From Pseudomonas beijingensis (GTDB taxonomy: Bacteria; Pseudomonadota; Gammaproteobacteria; Pseudomonadales; Pseudomonadaceae): a DNA stretch of 64,000 bases. The notes below the pieces were generated by a model. The model had not been told where the DNA came from, did no database searches, and worked only from the letters and a program-made list of their open reading frames with translations. Numbering within the stretch: position 1 is the first letter of the stretch; each line of letters opens with the position of its first letter. The stretch covers positions 3,600,001-3,664,000 of the forward strand of contig NZ_CP117425.1 in assembly GCF_030687295.1 (NCBI RefSeq), in the 5' to 3' direction. The translations under genes and the position numbers were made by a program. Of this stretch, positions 51,658 through 61,089 are shown piece after piece.

Positions 51658-53097
51658 GTGGATACAACGTATAACAATACCCAGGCCTCGGCTTCGCACC
51701 TGCAAAAGACCCTGCGCTGGACGGACGCATTCGCGCTGTCGATGGCGGTGTCGGGCTCGATTTTCGCCTCTTTCGGCTTTGCCCTCGGCGCACTCGGCCC
51801 GGTCGCGGCCTTGTTGCTCTGGGTCGGTTCGGCCGCCATCGGTGCCTGTCAGAACTGGATCTTTCTTGAGGTCAGCGCGATGTTTCCCGATAAACCCGGC
51901 GGCATCGCGATGATCGCGGCTGAAGGCTGGCGCAAGCGCTGTGCCTGGGTCGGCCCTTTGGCCGCGTTCGGCTACTGGTTGGGTTGGTCGGCGGTGCTTT
52001 CCATCATCGGCGTCAGCGCCGGCGCGCTGATTCAGGCCCAGTGGTTTCCCGAGCAGACCTGGAGCCTCGACACCGGCCTGGCCAACATCGGTCTGGCGCA
52101 GTTGATCGGGGCGGGCTTGATCCTGATCTTCTGGCAATTCAACCGGCGTGGCATCCATTTGGCGGCATCGATTTCCAAATACATGGGGGCGCTGTTGCTG
52201 GTGCCGATCCTGGTGCTGGCGGTCGCACCGTTATTGGCCCATGGCTGGAGCCTGGACCGGTTCCAGTCGGCCTGGCAGGCGCAAGAGGCGTTTAACTGGG
52301 GATCGTTGCGCACCGCGTTGGTCTGGCTGTTCTTGATCAGTTGGAGCGCCTACGGCACGGAGATGTGCGCGGCCTTCGGCCCTGAATACCGCAGCCAGCG
52401 GGATATGCGCCTAGCGTTGATGAGTTCAGGCGGTTACACCGTGTTGGTGTTTGCCGCGGTGGCCTTCGGCTTGGGTGGCTTGGTGGATCCGCAAGCGGCC
52501 CTGGAAAACCCCAGCGGCTTCTACATCGGCGCTTTTAACGCCGTGCTGGGCTCGGGCTGGAGCAGCTTTTTTGTCGCCACGTTGTTGGTGGGGCTGTTCA
52601 TGGGCCTGAATGCGGCATTGGCCGATGGCTCGCGGGCGCTGTACGGAACGGCGTTGGAAGGGCTGACCATCAAGCAATTGGGCGTGCTCAACAAGCATCA
52701 GGTGCCGGGACGTTGCATGAGTGTGGCGGTGGTGGTGAACCTGGCAATGATCTTTTTCCTGTCTTCGCCCCTGGCGATTCTGGTGACGGCCAATATCGGT
52801 TATCTGATCGCCATCTTCTTCGCCCTCTCGGGGTTTATCTGGCTGCGCAAGGACGCGCCGTTGCACCCGCGTCCGGTGCGCCTGGGGCGCGGCTGGCTGG
52901 CGGTGGCCTGGTTGTTGAGCCTGTTCACCGCCGTGGTGGTCGTGGTTGGGGCCGCCTCGGCCGAACTGGCCGGTTATGGCGGTTTGAAAGAAGTCTTGAT
53001 CGCCGTGGGCATCCTCACGTGTTCGCTGCTGCTGTATGCCTATCGACGCGTCGTCCAGGACCGTGTGCCAGCCTTGCCGCCGGTATCCCAGCATTGA
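51658..53097 (+). CDS. APC-family amino acid/amine permease
   Basis: 479 residues starting at GTG (51658) with GGAG nine bases upstream; a longer GTG start at 51628 has no such site. Twelve hydrophobic segments; the first, ALSMAVSGSIFASFGFALGALG, is the APC helix-1 unwound region, and GSGWSSFFVATLLVGLFMGLNAALADGSRALYG is a conserved later part. It imports an amine or amino acid over the inner membrane. It is followed by the FAD oxidase gene 48 bp later. Confidence 0.88.
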   Translation: MDTTYNNTQASASHLQKTLRWTDAFALSMAVSGSIFASFGFALGALGPVAALLLWVGSAAIGACQNWIFLEVSAMFPDKPGGIAMIAAEGWRKRCAWVGPLAAFGYWLGWSAVLSIIGVSAGALIQAQWFPEQTWSLDTGLANIGLAQLIGAGLILIFWQFNRRGIHLAASISKYMGALLLVPILVLAVAPLLAHGWSLDRFQSAWQAQEAFNWGSLRTALVWLFLISWSAYGTEMCAAFGPEYRSQRDMRLALMSSGGYTVLVFAAVAFGLGGLVDPQAALENPSGFYIGAFNAVLGSGWSSFFVATLLVGLFMGLNAALADGSRALYGTALEGLTIKQLGVLNKHQVPGRCMSVAVVVNLAMIFFLSSPLAILVTANIGYLIAIFFALSGFIWLRKDAPLHPRPVRLGRGWLAVAWLLSLFTAVVVVVGAASAELAGYGGLKEVLIAVGILTCSLLLYAYRRVVQDRVPALPPVSQH

Positions 53098-53145
53098 ACT
53101 GCATCGTATTGACAATAATAAAAGCGCTGACCAAGAGGAACACCC

Positions 53146-54447
53146 ATGTTGTCCGTTGAAACACCTACGACCTATTACACGGCCACCCGCAAATATGATT
53201 TGAAATTCGATGATCTGGAGCAGGATCTGGAAGCCGAAGTGGTGGTCATCGGAGGCGGATTCTCCGGCATCAATACCGCGCTGGAACTGGCCGAGCGCGG
53301 AGTGACGGACGTGGTCGTGCTGGAGGCCCGCTACCTGGGTTTTGGTGGCTCGGGGCGCAATGGTGGACACGTGATGGCCGGGATCGGCCATGACCTGGAG
53401 AAGATTCGCAAAAGCGTCGGGGAGGAGGGACTCAAGGCGATTTTCGAGATCAGCGATCTGGGCGCATCGATCATCCAGAGCCGCATCCAGCGTTACCAGA
53501 TTGACGCGGATTTCTGCCATGGCTACGGCTACCTGGGTTTCAACAAGCGACAGGGGCGCCTGCTGCAGGCGTGGGAAAAGGAATACAAGCAGCTCAATCC
53601 GGAGCATGAGATTGCCTACCTCGAAGGCGCCGAAGTCAGGAACATCGTCGGCTCCGATGTGTACAGCTGTGCCCTCAAGCATATGGGCAACGGTCACATC
53701 CACTCGCTGAACATGCTGTTGGGGGCGGCCAAGGCCCTGGTGGAACTGGGAGGGCGCATTTATGAAAACACCCCCGTGCTTGAAGTGACCTACGGCGACA
53801 CCATCACCTTGCGCACGGCGAAGGGATCGGTGCGGGCAAAAAAAATCCTCTGGTCCTGCGGCGCATTTCTCGACCGCTTGGAACCCGAACTGCACAAGAC
53901 GATGGTCAGCACCTACGCCTTTCAATTGGTGACGGAGCCGCTGCCGACCTCGCTGATCGAGCAGATCAGCCCGATTCGTGGGGCTTTCAGCGATATTCGC
54001 CCGGTGATCGAGTATTACCGGGTGACCAATGAAAATCGTCTGCTGTTTGGTTCCGCGACGCGCCTGCTGGAGTACATTCCCAACGATTTGAAGGTATGGA
54101 ACCGCCATCTGATGCTCAAGGTTTTTCCGTACCTTGAACACGTGAAAATCGACCTGGCCTGGGGTGGGCCGATGGAGTGCAGCGCCAACCTGTTCCCGCA
54201 AATCGGCACGCTGCCTGGGCGCAATAACGCTTATTTCGTCCAGGGTTACTCGGGCTTCGGCGTGACACCGAGCCACGTGGTCAGCCGTGTCATTGCCGAC
54301 GGGATGACCAGCGGATCGCGGCATTGGGATGTGATGAGTGCGATCCCGCGAACGCGTATTCCTGGCAAGGACCATTGGCGAAACTTGATCTGCACACTCG
54401 GAAAAGTCAGTCACCAACTGGCGGGCTACCGCAACGGTCGCCGCTGA
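53146..54447 (+). CDS. FAD-dependent amine oxidase (DAO fold, PuuB/OrdL-like)
   Basis: 433 residues. The dinucleotide-binding motif VVIGGGFSGINTALELAERG is at about 33-52, followed by FGGSGRNGGHVMAG (typical of gamma-glutamylputrescine oxidase PuuB and OrdL) and the C-terminal GYSGFGVTPSHVVSRVIAD. The family oxidises secondary amines or glutamylated amines to the imine with release of hydrogen peroxide. Its place after the permease suggests it acts on the imported amine. Confidence 0.9.
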   Translation: MLSVETPTTYYTATRKYDLKFDDLEQDLEAEVVVIGGGFSGINTALELAERGVTDVVVLEARYLGFGGSGRNGGHVMAGIGHDLEKIRKSVGEEGLKAIFEISDLGASIIQSRIQRYQIDADFCHGYGYLGFNKRQGRLLQAWEKEYKQLNPEHEIAYLEGAEVRNIVGSDVYSCALKHMGNGHIHSLNMLLGAAKALVELGGRIYENTPVLEVTYGDTITLRTAKGSVRAKKILWSCGAFLDRLEPELHKTMVSTYAFQLVTEPLPTSLIEQISPIRGAFSDIRPVIEYYRVTNENRLLFGSATRLLEYIPNDLKVWNRHLMLKVFPYLEHVKIDLAWGGPMECSANLFPQIGTLPGRNNAYFVQGYSGFGVTPSHVVSRVIADGMTSGSRHWDVMSAIPRTRIPGKDHWRNLICTLGKVSHQLAGYRNGRR

Positions 54448-54525
54448 CACCGCTTTATCCCTGACCTGACCAGCGCCGCCTGGCGGCGCCCACTGTTTCT
54501 CCTTTCTGACATCGGAGTTCGGCCT

Positions 54526-55842
54526 ATGCACGCCTATAAAAAAACAATCGTTGTGCTTTCGCTCACCTGCGCCGCTGTTCCAGGGCTGGCACAACCGCTC
54601 TACAACAATGGGGCAACAGAAGTCGATGCGCGCCTGCTGGCGTTGGCTGGTGCCTTCTACAGCCGTGAAAACTACTCGCAGTCTGGGACCCGCGGTGAGG
54701 GTTCCAGCCGCTGGCAGGAAGCGGTGCTGCAATACGGCCTTGATGCGCGCCATACCCTCGACGCCGGTTCGCAACTCTATGGCTCGTTGAATTGGGTCAG
54801 CTCCGCGACCTTTGGCGATGGCGATCCGGCGGGTTGGACCTCTGGTGACGAACGCACGACAAAAATCGAAGATGCCTACGTGGGCTGGCGCTCTGGCACG
54901 CTGTTCAGCGCCTTGGGCGAGAATGGCGTGGACCTGTCGGTCGGCCGGCAAAATATTGTGATCGGCGACGGCTTTCTGGTCAGTGGCGATGCCCTGAACT
55001 TGGGCAAGGAATTTCTCGACGGCCAGGCCAATCGAGGCGGGGCTTACTACCTGACCGGTCGCAAGGCGTTCGACCGCACGGCCGTGCTGCGCTTGGGTGG
55101 CCAGCAAGGCTGGCGCGGTGACCTGATGTGGCTCAAGTCTGACAACCCGGCCCAAGCCAGTCCGGAACTGGCGGTCGGTACGCTGGAACATGTCAGTCCC
55201 CAAGGCACCCTTGGCCTGACCTACCTGAACGTCACCGACACTGACCAGACCATGGCCGACATGCTGTTTCCCGACCGTAAGGGCATGCAGCTCTATAGCG
55301 TGCGAGGGCAAGGCAATGCCGGTGTTGCCGGGTTATTCCTGGCGGGTGAATACGCCTGGGAAGACAAGGACAACGCCAGGGAGAACGCCTGGTACCTGGA
55401 GGCCGGCTGGACCTTTGCCGACCTGCCCGGCACGCCTTCGATCAACTACCGCTACAGCCGTTTCTCGGAGGGCTACGACCCGCTTTTCTATGGGAACGGC
55501 CGGGCGCTGGGCACCTGGTTCCAGGGTGAAGTCGCGGCCAACTATGCGGGGCCGTTCAACAGCAACGCGGCCGTGCAGCATCTGGGTTTGAAGGTCACCG
55601 CCGCCGATGACCTCAAGCTGGGGATGTTGCTCTACACGTTCCGTACGCTCGATACTCGCCGTGGCCAGCTTGACGCCGATGAAGCGGATATCTATGCCGA
55701 ATGGGCGATCGACCCGCACTGGACCCTGATGCCACTGGTCGGTCTCTACAAGCCGAAGCAGAGTTCGGCGAGCGGCGGGACGCAAGTGGGCAATAGCCGC
55801 ACCAATCTTTATGGTCAGGTACTGGTGGCGTGGGCGTTCTAA
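54526..55842 (+). CDS. Outer-membrane porin
   Basis: 438 residues. Signal peptide (1-22, ending VPGLA) and many alternating amphipathic beta strands rich in Tyr and Gly, ending with the aromatic residue F of outer-membrane barrels (VLVAWAF). It resembles alginate-export/OprD-like single-barrel porins. Following the permease and FAD oxidase, it likely provides outer-membrane entry for the amine substrate. Confidence 0.87.
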   Translation: MHAYKKTIVVLSLTCAAVPGLAQPLYNNGATEVDARLLALAGAFYSRENYSQSGTRGEGSSRWQEAVLQYGLDARHTLDAGSQLYGSLNWVSSATFGDGDPAGWTSGDERTTKIEDAYVGWRSGTLFSALGENGVDLSVGRQNIVIGDGFLVSGDALNLGKEFLDGQANRGGAYYLTGRKAFDRTAVLRLGGQQGWRGDLMWLKSDNPAQASPELAVGTLEHVSPQGTLGLTYLNVTDTDQTMADMLFPDRKGMQLYSVRGQGNAGVAGLFLAGEYAWEDKDNARENAWYLEAGWTFADLPGTPSINYRYSRFSEGYDPLFYGNGRALGTWFQGEVAANYAGPFNSNAAVQHLGLKVTAADDLKLGMLLYTFRTLDTRRGQLDADEADIYAEWAIDPHWTLMPLVGLYKPKQSSASGGTQVGNSRTNLYGQVLVAWAF

Positions 55843-56000
55843 TTCAATGATGACTGCATGACGCTGGCGGAAGCTCGGTGTCTGAACACGCTGATTGTTC
55901 ACGAATCGTGTTTCATACCATTACCTGAGGGCCATTGAAGGGTTTTTCATTGCGAATATTCTTTGTTCATCCGTGACCCGGCACAACAGAGCGCATCGCA

Positions 56001-57423
56001 ATGAACAGCCCTCGTACCCTCTACCAGAAACACATCGACAGCCACACTGTCGCTACCCTGGACGATCAAGGGCATGTATTGCTCTACATCGACCGCCAGG
56101 TGGCTAACGAATACACCAGCCCTCAAGCCTTCAGCGGGCTTCGCGAGGCGAAGCGTGATGTCTGGCGCCCTCAGGCCACGCTGGCGGTCGTCGACCATGT
56201 CAACCCGACCACCCCGAGTCGTGTCGCTGCCATGCCCGACGCCGGCGGCGCCTTGCAGGTCGCATATTTCGAGGAGAACTGTCGGGACTTCGGCATCGAG
56301 CTTTTCGATGTGCTGGACAAGCGCCAGGGGATTGAACACGTGGTCGCGCCGGAGCAAGGCTTTATCCTGCCTGGCATGGTGGTGGCCGCGGGCGACAGCC
56401 ATACCACGACCTATGGCGCCCTGGGTGCGTTTGGTTTTGGTATTGGCACCTCTGAAATCGAGCATTTGCTGGCGACGCAGACGTTGGTCTACAAGCGCCT
56501 GAAAACCATGCGCGTCACGGTCACCGGTACGCTGGGCATGGGCGTCACCTCGAAGGACATCATCATGGCGCTGATCGAGAAGATTGGCGCGTCAGGCGCG
56601 ACCGGGTACGCCATCGAGTTCGTTCGGCCCGGTCATCAGCGCATTAAGCGTCGAGGCGCGGATGACCATGTGCAACATGGCAGTGGAGGCCGGCGCCCGG
56701 GGAGCCTTCATGGCGCCCGATGGAAAGGTCTATGACTACCTCAAGTCCAAGCCGCGTGCGCCTCAAGGCGAGCACTGGGATGTCGCCGAAAAAAAGTGGC
56801 GCGAACTCTTCACCGACGAGGACGCGTTGTTCGACAGGGAAGTGCGGGTGGACGTGGATGCGTTGGAGCCGATGGTGACCTGGGGAACCAGCCCGGACCA
56901 GGCGTCGCCTGTGGGTGGCAAGGTTCCAGACCCAGCGACCGTCGCCGATCCGATCCTGCGCCAGGGCATGCAGCGCGCCTTGACCTACATGGGGCTGGAG
57001 GCCGGCATGGCGTTGAGTGACGTGCAGATCAGCCATGCCTTCATCGGCTCGTGTACCAACGCGCGCATCGAAGACTTGCGTGACGTCGCACGGGTGGTGA
57101 AGGGCAGGAAAGTCGCCTCGACAGTGCGGGCGATGATCGTCCCCGGATCAACTCTGGTGCGTGCCCAGGCTGAGGAGGAAGGCTTGGCCAGGATCTTCCT
57201 CGAGGCCGGTTTTGAATGGCGCCAGTCCGGATGCTCGATGTGTCTCGCCATGAACGATGACGTGCTTGCTCCGGGCGATCGTTGTGCGTCCAGCACCAAC
57301 CGAAATTTTGAAGGTCGTCAGGGGGCGGGCGCACGCACTCACCTCATGAGCCCGGCGATGGTTGCCGCTGCAGCCATCCGTGGTCGCCTGACGGACGTAC
57401 GCCTATTGGCCGAGGAGGCTTGA
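56001..57423 (+). pseudogene. LeuC-like hydro-lyase large subunit (aconitase family), one frameshift
   Basis: The frame from the ATG at 56001 shows the LeuC/aconitase start (LYIDRQVANEYTSPQAF, DHVNPT, PGMVVAAGDSHTTTYGALGAF), then shifts at about 56623-56624 where an extra T follows EF. The second frame carries PVISALSVEARMTMCNMAVEAGARGAF and the cluster ligands in GSCTNARIEDL and GCSMCLAMNDD. Removing one base gives 473 residues, the LeuC norm, so a sequencing error is likely. The cysteines of the 4Fe-4S cluster are present. The enzyme adds or removes water on a substituted malate-type acid; isopropylmalate is unlikely as there is no leuAB here. Confidence 0.85.
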
Positions 57424-57426
57424 GCC

Positions 57427-58035
57427 ATGCAACCTTTTGAGATCGTGACTGGAAAAGCCGCGCCTTTGCTCGCCTCCAACATCGATACCGACGTCATCAT
57501 GCCCAAGCAGTTCTTGAAGGGGATCGATCGAAGTGGCTTGGATAAAGGTGTGTTTTTCGATCTGCGTTTTCTTGAGTCCGGCGAGCTCAATCCAGACTTC
57601 GTCCTCAACCAACCAGCGTGGAGCGGGGCCAGTTTCCTGGTGACCGGGCCCAACTTTGGTTGTGGTTCCAGCCGCGAGCACGCGGTATGGGGGCTCAAGC
57701 AACTGGGGATTCGTGCACTGATCGGGATAAGCTTTGCCGGTATCTTCTATGACAACTGTCAGCGTAACGGCGTGCTCGCGATAGAACTTTGCGAATCGCA
57801 GCTACAAAGACTGGCTCGCGTAGTAAACAATGGGGCCACCGCGACCATCAGCGTCGATCTGCCGAACCAGCGGATTTGGCTAAGTGAGGGGTCGGTCATC
57901 GAATTCCCCATTGATGCGCTACGCAAGCAATCGTTGTTGTCGGGGCTGGACGCTATCGGCGCGACCTTGCAGCGGGCGGCGCAGATTCGTGATTTCGAAG
58001 CGCGTCACTACACAGAAAATCCGTGGCTGAACTGA
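57427..58035 (+). CDS. LeuD-like hydro-lyase small subunit
   Basis: 202 residues, the swivelling domain of aconitase-family hydro-lyases. NIDTDVIMPKQFLK and GPNFGCGSSREHAVWGLKQ are the conserved parts, and GISFAGIFYDNCQRNGVL follows. GAGG lies eight bases before the ATG, and it starts four bases after the large-subunit stop. It completes the two-chain enzyme. Candidate substrates are methyl- or dimethylmalate-type and citrate-like acids; the neighbourhood argues for degradation, not leucine synthesis. Confidence 0.92.
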   Translation: MQPFEIVTGKAAPLLASNIDTDVIMPKQFLKGIDRSGLDKGVFFDLRFLESGELNPDFVLNQPAWSGASFLVTGPNFGCGSSREHAVWGLKQLGIRALIGISFAGIFYDNCQRNGVLAIELCESQLQRLARVVNNGATATISVDLPNQRIWLSEGSVIEFPIDALRKQSLLSGLDAIGATLQRAAQIRDFEARHYTENPWLN

Positions 58036-58042
58036 GTTCCCA

Positions 58043-58072
58043 AGCGCCTGCCAGCTGCGGCTGCCGGGCGCT
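58043..58072. terminator. GC-rich hairpin between convergent genes
   Basis: AGCGCCTGCCAGC (58043-58055) pairs with GCTGCCGGGCGCT (58060-58072), with two mismatches and a four-base loop. It lies between the LeuD-like gene and the LysR stop. There is no clear U-run. Confidence 0.45.
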
Positions 58073-58998
58073 CAAGCGAGGGCGAGGGTTCTGAAATGCT
58101 CTTCGAAGAATTCGATACAGACCCTTAGCTTGGCGGACTGGCTGACCCGCGTCGGGTAAATGGCCCAGACATCGGCGCTCTGGGAATAGTCAGGCAGCAC
58201 GTGGACCAGTTGTCCACTTTCAAGCAGGGGCTTGACGTCCCACAAGGAGCGCAGAAGGATGCCTGCGCCACTCAAGGCCCAGCGCAACACAATCTCGCCA
58301 CTGTTCGATGACAGCGGGCCGTTGACGCGAATGGACTCTTCAACGCCGTCTTTTGTCAGGTTCCAGATGCCAAAGGCGTTGTTACGCTCCTTGAGCACCA
58401 GGCAATCATGCCGGGCCAGATCATCCAGGGACGTCGGGATGCCACGTTTTTCCAGGTACCCGGGGGTTGCACAGAGCACCCTGCGGTTACTCACGAGTTT
58501 TTTTCCCAGCAGTTGTTGAGGGAGGTCGTAACCCACCCTGATTTCAAGATCGAAGCCTTCGTTGACGATATCGACCATGCGATCAAACACGTCCAGGCGA
58601 ATCTCCAGTCGAGGGTACAACTGCGACAGCGCGGCGATCGCGGGCGCGACGTGGTTGCGGCCAAAACCGAAAGAGCTGCAAATGTGCAGGCTCCCCTGCA
58701 ATTGTTGGCGCGAGTCGGTCAACTCGCTGATGAAGTCGTCCATATCCCCCAGGAGTCGAGTCGCGAAGACGCGGACACGTTCGCCATCGTCGGTCAATGC
58801 GACACGTCGGGTCGTCCGATGCAACAGCTTCGCGCCTAACGCGGCCTCGAGGACGGAGATCCGCTTGCTGACGTACGCAGGGGAAAATCCCAAGGCCTCG
58901 GCAGCATTGCCAAAGCCGTTTTTGCGGATGACGGTGAGGAACACGCGCAGGTCCTCCGGCAGCAGGGATTGTTCTCGATGGGTAGGCTTGCGTCTCAT
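58072..58998 (-). CDS. LysR-family regulator (DmlR/TtdR-like)
   Basis: 308 residues. Helix-turn-helix GNAAEALGFSPAYVSKRISVLE at about 30-50, a linker with LLHRTTRRVALTDDGE, and an effector domain opening QGSLHICSSFGFGRNHVAPAI. This branch includes DmlR, the regulator of D-malate use, and TtdR for tartrate, so a di- or tricarboxylate effector is plausible. It is divergent from the AtuA gene (291 bp of sequence between) and convergent with the LeuCD-like genes. Confidence 0.88.
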   Translation of the reverse strand: MRRKPTHREQSLLPEDLRVFLTVIRKNGFGNAAEALGFSPAYVSKRISVLEAALGAKLLHRTTRRVALTDDGERVRVFATRLLGDMDDFISELTDSRQQLQGSLHICSSFGFGRNHVAPAIAALSQLYPRLEIRLDVFDRMVDIVNEGFDLEIRVGYDLPQQLLGKKLVSNRRVLCATPGYLEKRGIPTSLDDLARHDCLVLKERNNAFGIWNLTKDGVEESIRVNGPLSSNSGEIVLRWALSGAGILLRSLWDVKPLLESGQLVHVLPDYSQSADVWAIYPTRVSQSAKLRVCIEFFEEHFRTLALA

Positions 58999-59289
58999 GG
59001 CTTGGATTTATTCCAATGATGTGATCGGAGTCAGTTTGCAATGGATGCGCTAAACGTTCATGCGTTGCAATGCAAGTGCCCATCGATTACACCCCTGAGA
59101 CCAGCTTTTAACACACCCGCCTGGAAATAAAAAATAGGCTCGAAGTCTTTCCGCGATATTGATCCGGTTATTTTTGGAGTGCCTGAGTTACCGTTTGTTT
59201 GTCAGCGATATATGGATAAATTCTGTCCACTTGTCAGCGTAATTGCAGCCATTATTATTGGCGCACTGAGTGGTCTAGAAGAGGTTGTC

Positions 59290-60705
59290 ATGGCGCAGTT
59301 ATTTGAAGGTTGCGTAAAAGTGATCGTTCCCTGTGGTTCTTTGGGGGCGGGTGTTCGAGAAGAAGAAATTACTTATGGGCTGGCGGCAGGGGCGCAAGTC
59401 ATCGCCACGGATGCAGGTTCAACGGACAGTGGCGCGGCCTACCTTGCACTTGGAAAGTCCAAGAACAACCGAGGCGCGGTAAAACGTGACCTGACGATAT
59501 TGATGAAAGCGCAAGCGCGATCCGGTGTGCCGATCATTGTGGGAACCGCAGGGCAGGCCGGAGGTGATCTCAATCTTGATTGGACGCGCGATATTGCTCT
59601 GGAAATCGCCAAAGAGTTGGGCGTGTCGCCGAAGATTGCGCTCATCTATTGCGAGCAAGACAAAGACACCATCAAGAAACTCAATGCCGAAGGTCGTATC
59701 AAAGCGCTCCCGCCTCACGCCGAGTTGGAAGACGCAACGGTGGACAGTTGTGAACACATTGTCGCTGCACTGGGGGTGGAGCCCTTTATCGCGGCCTTGG
59801 ACGGTGGTGCCGATATCATATTGGCCGGCCGCGCGACCGATACCGCCGTCATTGGCTGTTACCCCATCTGGAAAGGCGCACCGTGGGGCCCGTCCTGGCA
59901 CGCTGGCAAGACCGGTGAATGCGGCGTGCAATGCGCCGTCAATCCCACGCTTGGATCGGGCATCTTGCTGAGTGTTGATGCGAACGGCTTTGAAGTCGAG
60001 CCCTTGAGCCAGGACAACCAGTGCACGCCCCATAGCGTCTCGGCGCATATGCTGTATGAAAACAGCGACCCATTCCGGTTGGTGGAGCCGGGTGGCATCC
60101 TGAATGTTGCACAGGCGCGTTATACCGATTTGAATGGACGTGCCGTTCGGGTGGAAGGCTCGCGCTGGGAAAGCATGCCCTACACAATGAAATTGGAAGG
60201 GGCGGCGGCGGGTTTATATCAAACGATCATGTTGGTGGGCATCCAGGACCCGGATGTGCTCAATGATGTCGATGGGTTTCACGATCGTTTGCTGGAAGCA
60301 CTTTACACAAGAACCCGCCAATCCATTCCAGCCGAAGAGTTGGGCGAGTTTCATATTTCCCTGCGGATGTACGGGTGGAATGGCGTCACCGGTGTAAAAC
60401 CGCCTGTCGGAACATTACCGCCGTCTGAAATAGGCATGTTGTTTGTAGCCACTGCTGCTACTCAGGAAATGGCTAATACAATTGCCCATGCCTGTAATCC
60501 TTACTTCTTTCATTATCCCAGCGTCATGGGCAAGGAATTACCTTCGTACGGATTCGCTTTTACACCTGCGGATATACCCCGAGGCCAAATTTATGAGTTC
60601 AAGTTGAACCATGTGGTGCAACTCGAGAATCCCATGGAGTTGGTCCGTTTGAAATGGATTGATTTGTCGGACACGTCGATGGCGATGAAGGAGCTTGCAC
60701 AATGA
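59290..60705 (+). CDS. AtuA-family (DUF1446) protein
   Basis: 471 residues from the ATG at 59290 (AGAGG upstream). It carries the PF07287-type opening VIVPCGSLGAGVREEEITYGLAAGAQVIATDAGSTDSGAAYL, then GTAGQAGGDLNLDW and ALDGGADIILAGRATDTAVIG. AtuA is required for acyclic terpene use in P. aeruginosa but has no proven reaction. No other atu genes are here. The gene ends in ATGA overlap with the DUF4387 gene. The family is probably an enzyme on acyl or carboxylic substrates. Confidence 0.88.
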   Translation: MAQLFEGCVKVIVPCGSLGAGVREEEITYGLAAGAQVIATDAGSTDSGAAYLALGKSKNNRGAVKRDLTILMKAQARSGVPIIVGTAGQAGGDLNLDWTRDIALEIAKELGVSPKIALIYCEQDKDTIKKLNAEGRIKALPPHAELEDATVDSCEHIVAALGVEPFIAALDGGADIILAGRATDTAVIGCYPIWKGAPWGPSWHAGKTGECGVQCAVNPTLGSGILLSVDANGFEVEPLSQDNQCTPHSVSAHMLYENSDPFRLVEPGGILNVAQARYTDLNGRAVRVEGSRWESMPYTMKLEGAAAGLYQTIMLVGIQDPDVLNDVDGFHDRLLEALYTRTRQSIPAEELGEFHISLRMYGWNGVTGVKPPVGTLPPSEIGMLFVATAATQEMANTIAHACNPYFFHYPSVMGKELPSYGFAFTPADIPRGQIYEFKLNHVVQLENPMELVRLKWIDLSDTSMAMKELAQ

Positions 60706-61010
60706 TTAAGTTGCGTGATGTTTGCCGGCATGTCCGATCCAAACAGGCGGGGCCGTTCTGGATTACATTCGATATTTTTTTCAACGGACGCGAGAACTTC
60801 GAGCGTTATTGCGATTGTGCCGCACTGTCCCCGGCGCAATTTGCCAGGCTCTACGGAACCGATCCCGAACGAGTCAAGCGTATTGCAGTGCCGGACCTGG
60901 AAATGGTCAAGATTTCCTATCCTCGTGCAACGCCACAAGGCGGGATGGTCGAGCGGGACATGCACGCTGGCCAGCAATACGTCCGCTTGCTTGACGTCGT
61001 CATCGACTGA
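60702..61010 (+). CDS. DUF4387-family small protein
   Basis: 102 residues, starting inside the stop of the AtuA gene (ATGA). It matches the DUF4387 family: LRDVCRHVRSKQAGPFWITFDIFF at the N-terminus and ISYPRATPQGGMVERDMHAGQQYVRLLDV at the C-terminus. It is a constant partner of the AtuA-type gene and probably its second subunit. The 79 bp to the PrpD-type gene include its GAGG ribosome site. Confidence 0.85.
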   Translation: MIKLRDVCRHVRSKQAGPFWITFDIFFNGRENFERYCDCAALSPAQFARLYGTDPERVKRIAVPDLEMVKISYPRATPQGGMVERDMHAGQQYVRLLDVVID

Positions 61011-61089
61011 GACGTCGGGCGCCATGTCGTCCCTTGATCTGTTCGCCTCATGGACGAGGCCTGACCCACCTATTCAACCCGAGGTAGTT

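Noticed and set aside
50466..51839. Longer start for the FeaR-like regulator
   Set aside because: The extra residues come from the divergent permease gene region and have no AraC match; ATG at 51431 gives normal length.
52426..55311. 961-codon open frame on the minus strand across the permease, FAD oxidase and porin genes
   Set aside because: It is antisense to three clear genes with strong family motifs and its translation is compositionally odd (His/Gln/Arg-rich), as expected from the opposite strand of GC-rich coding DNA.
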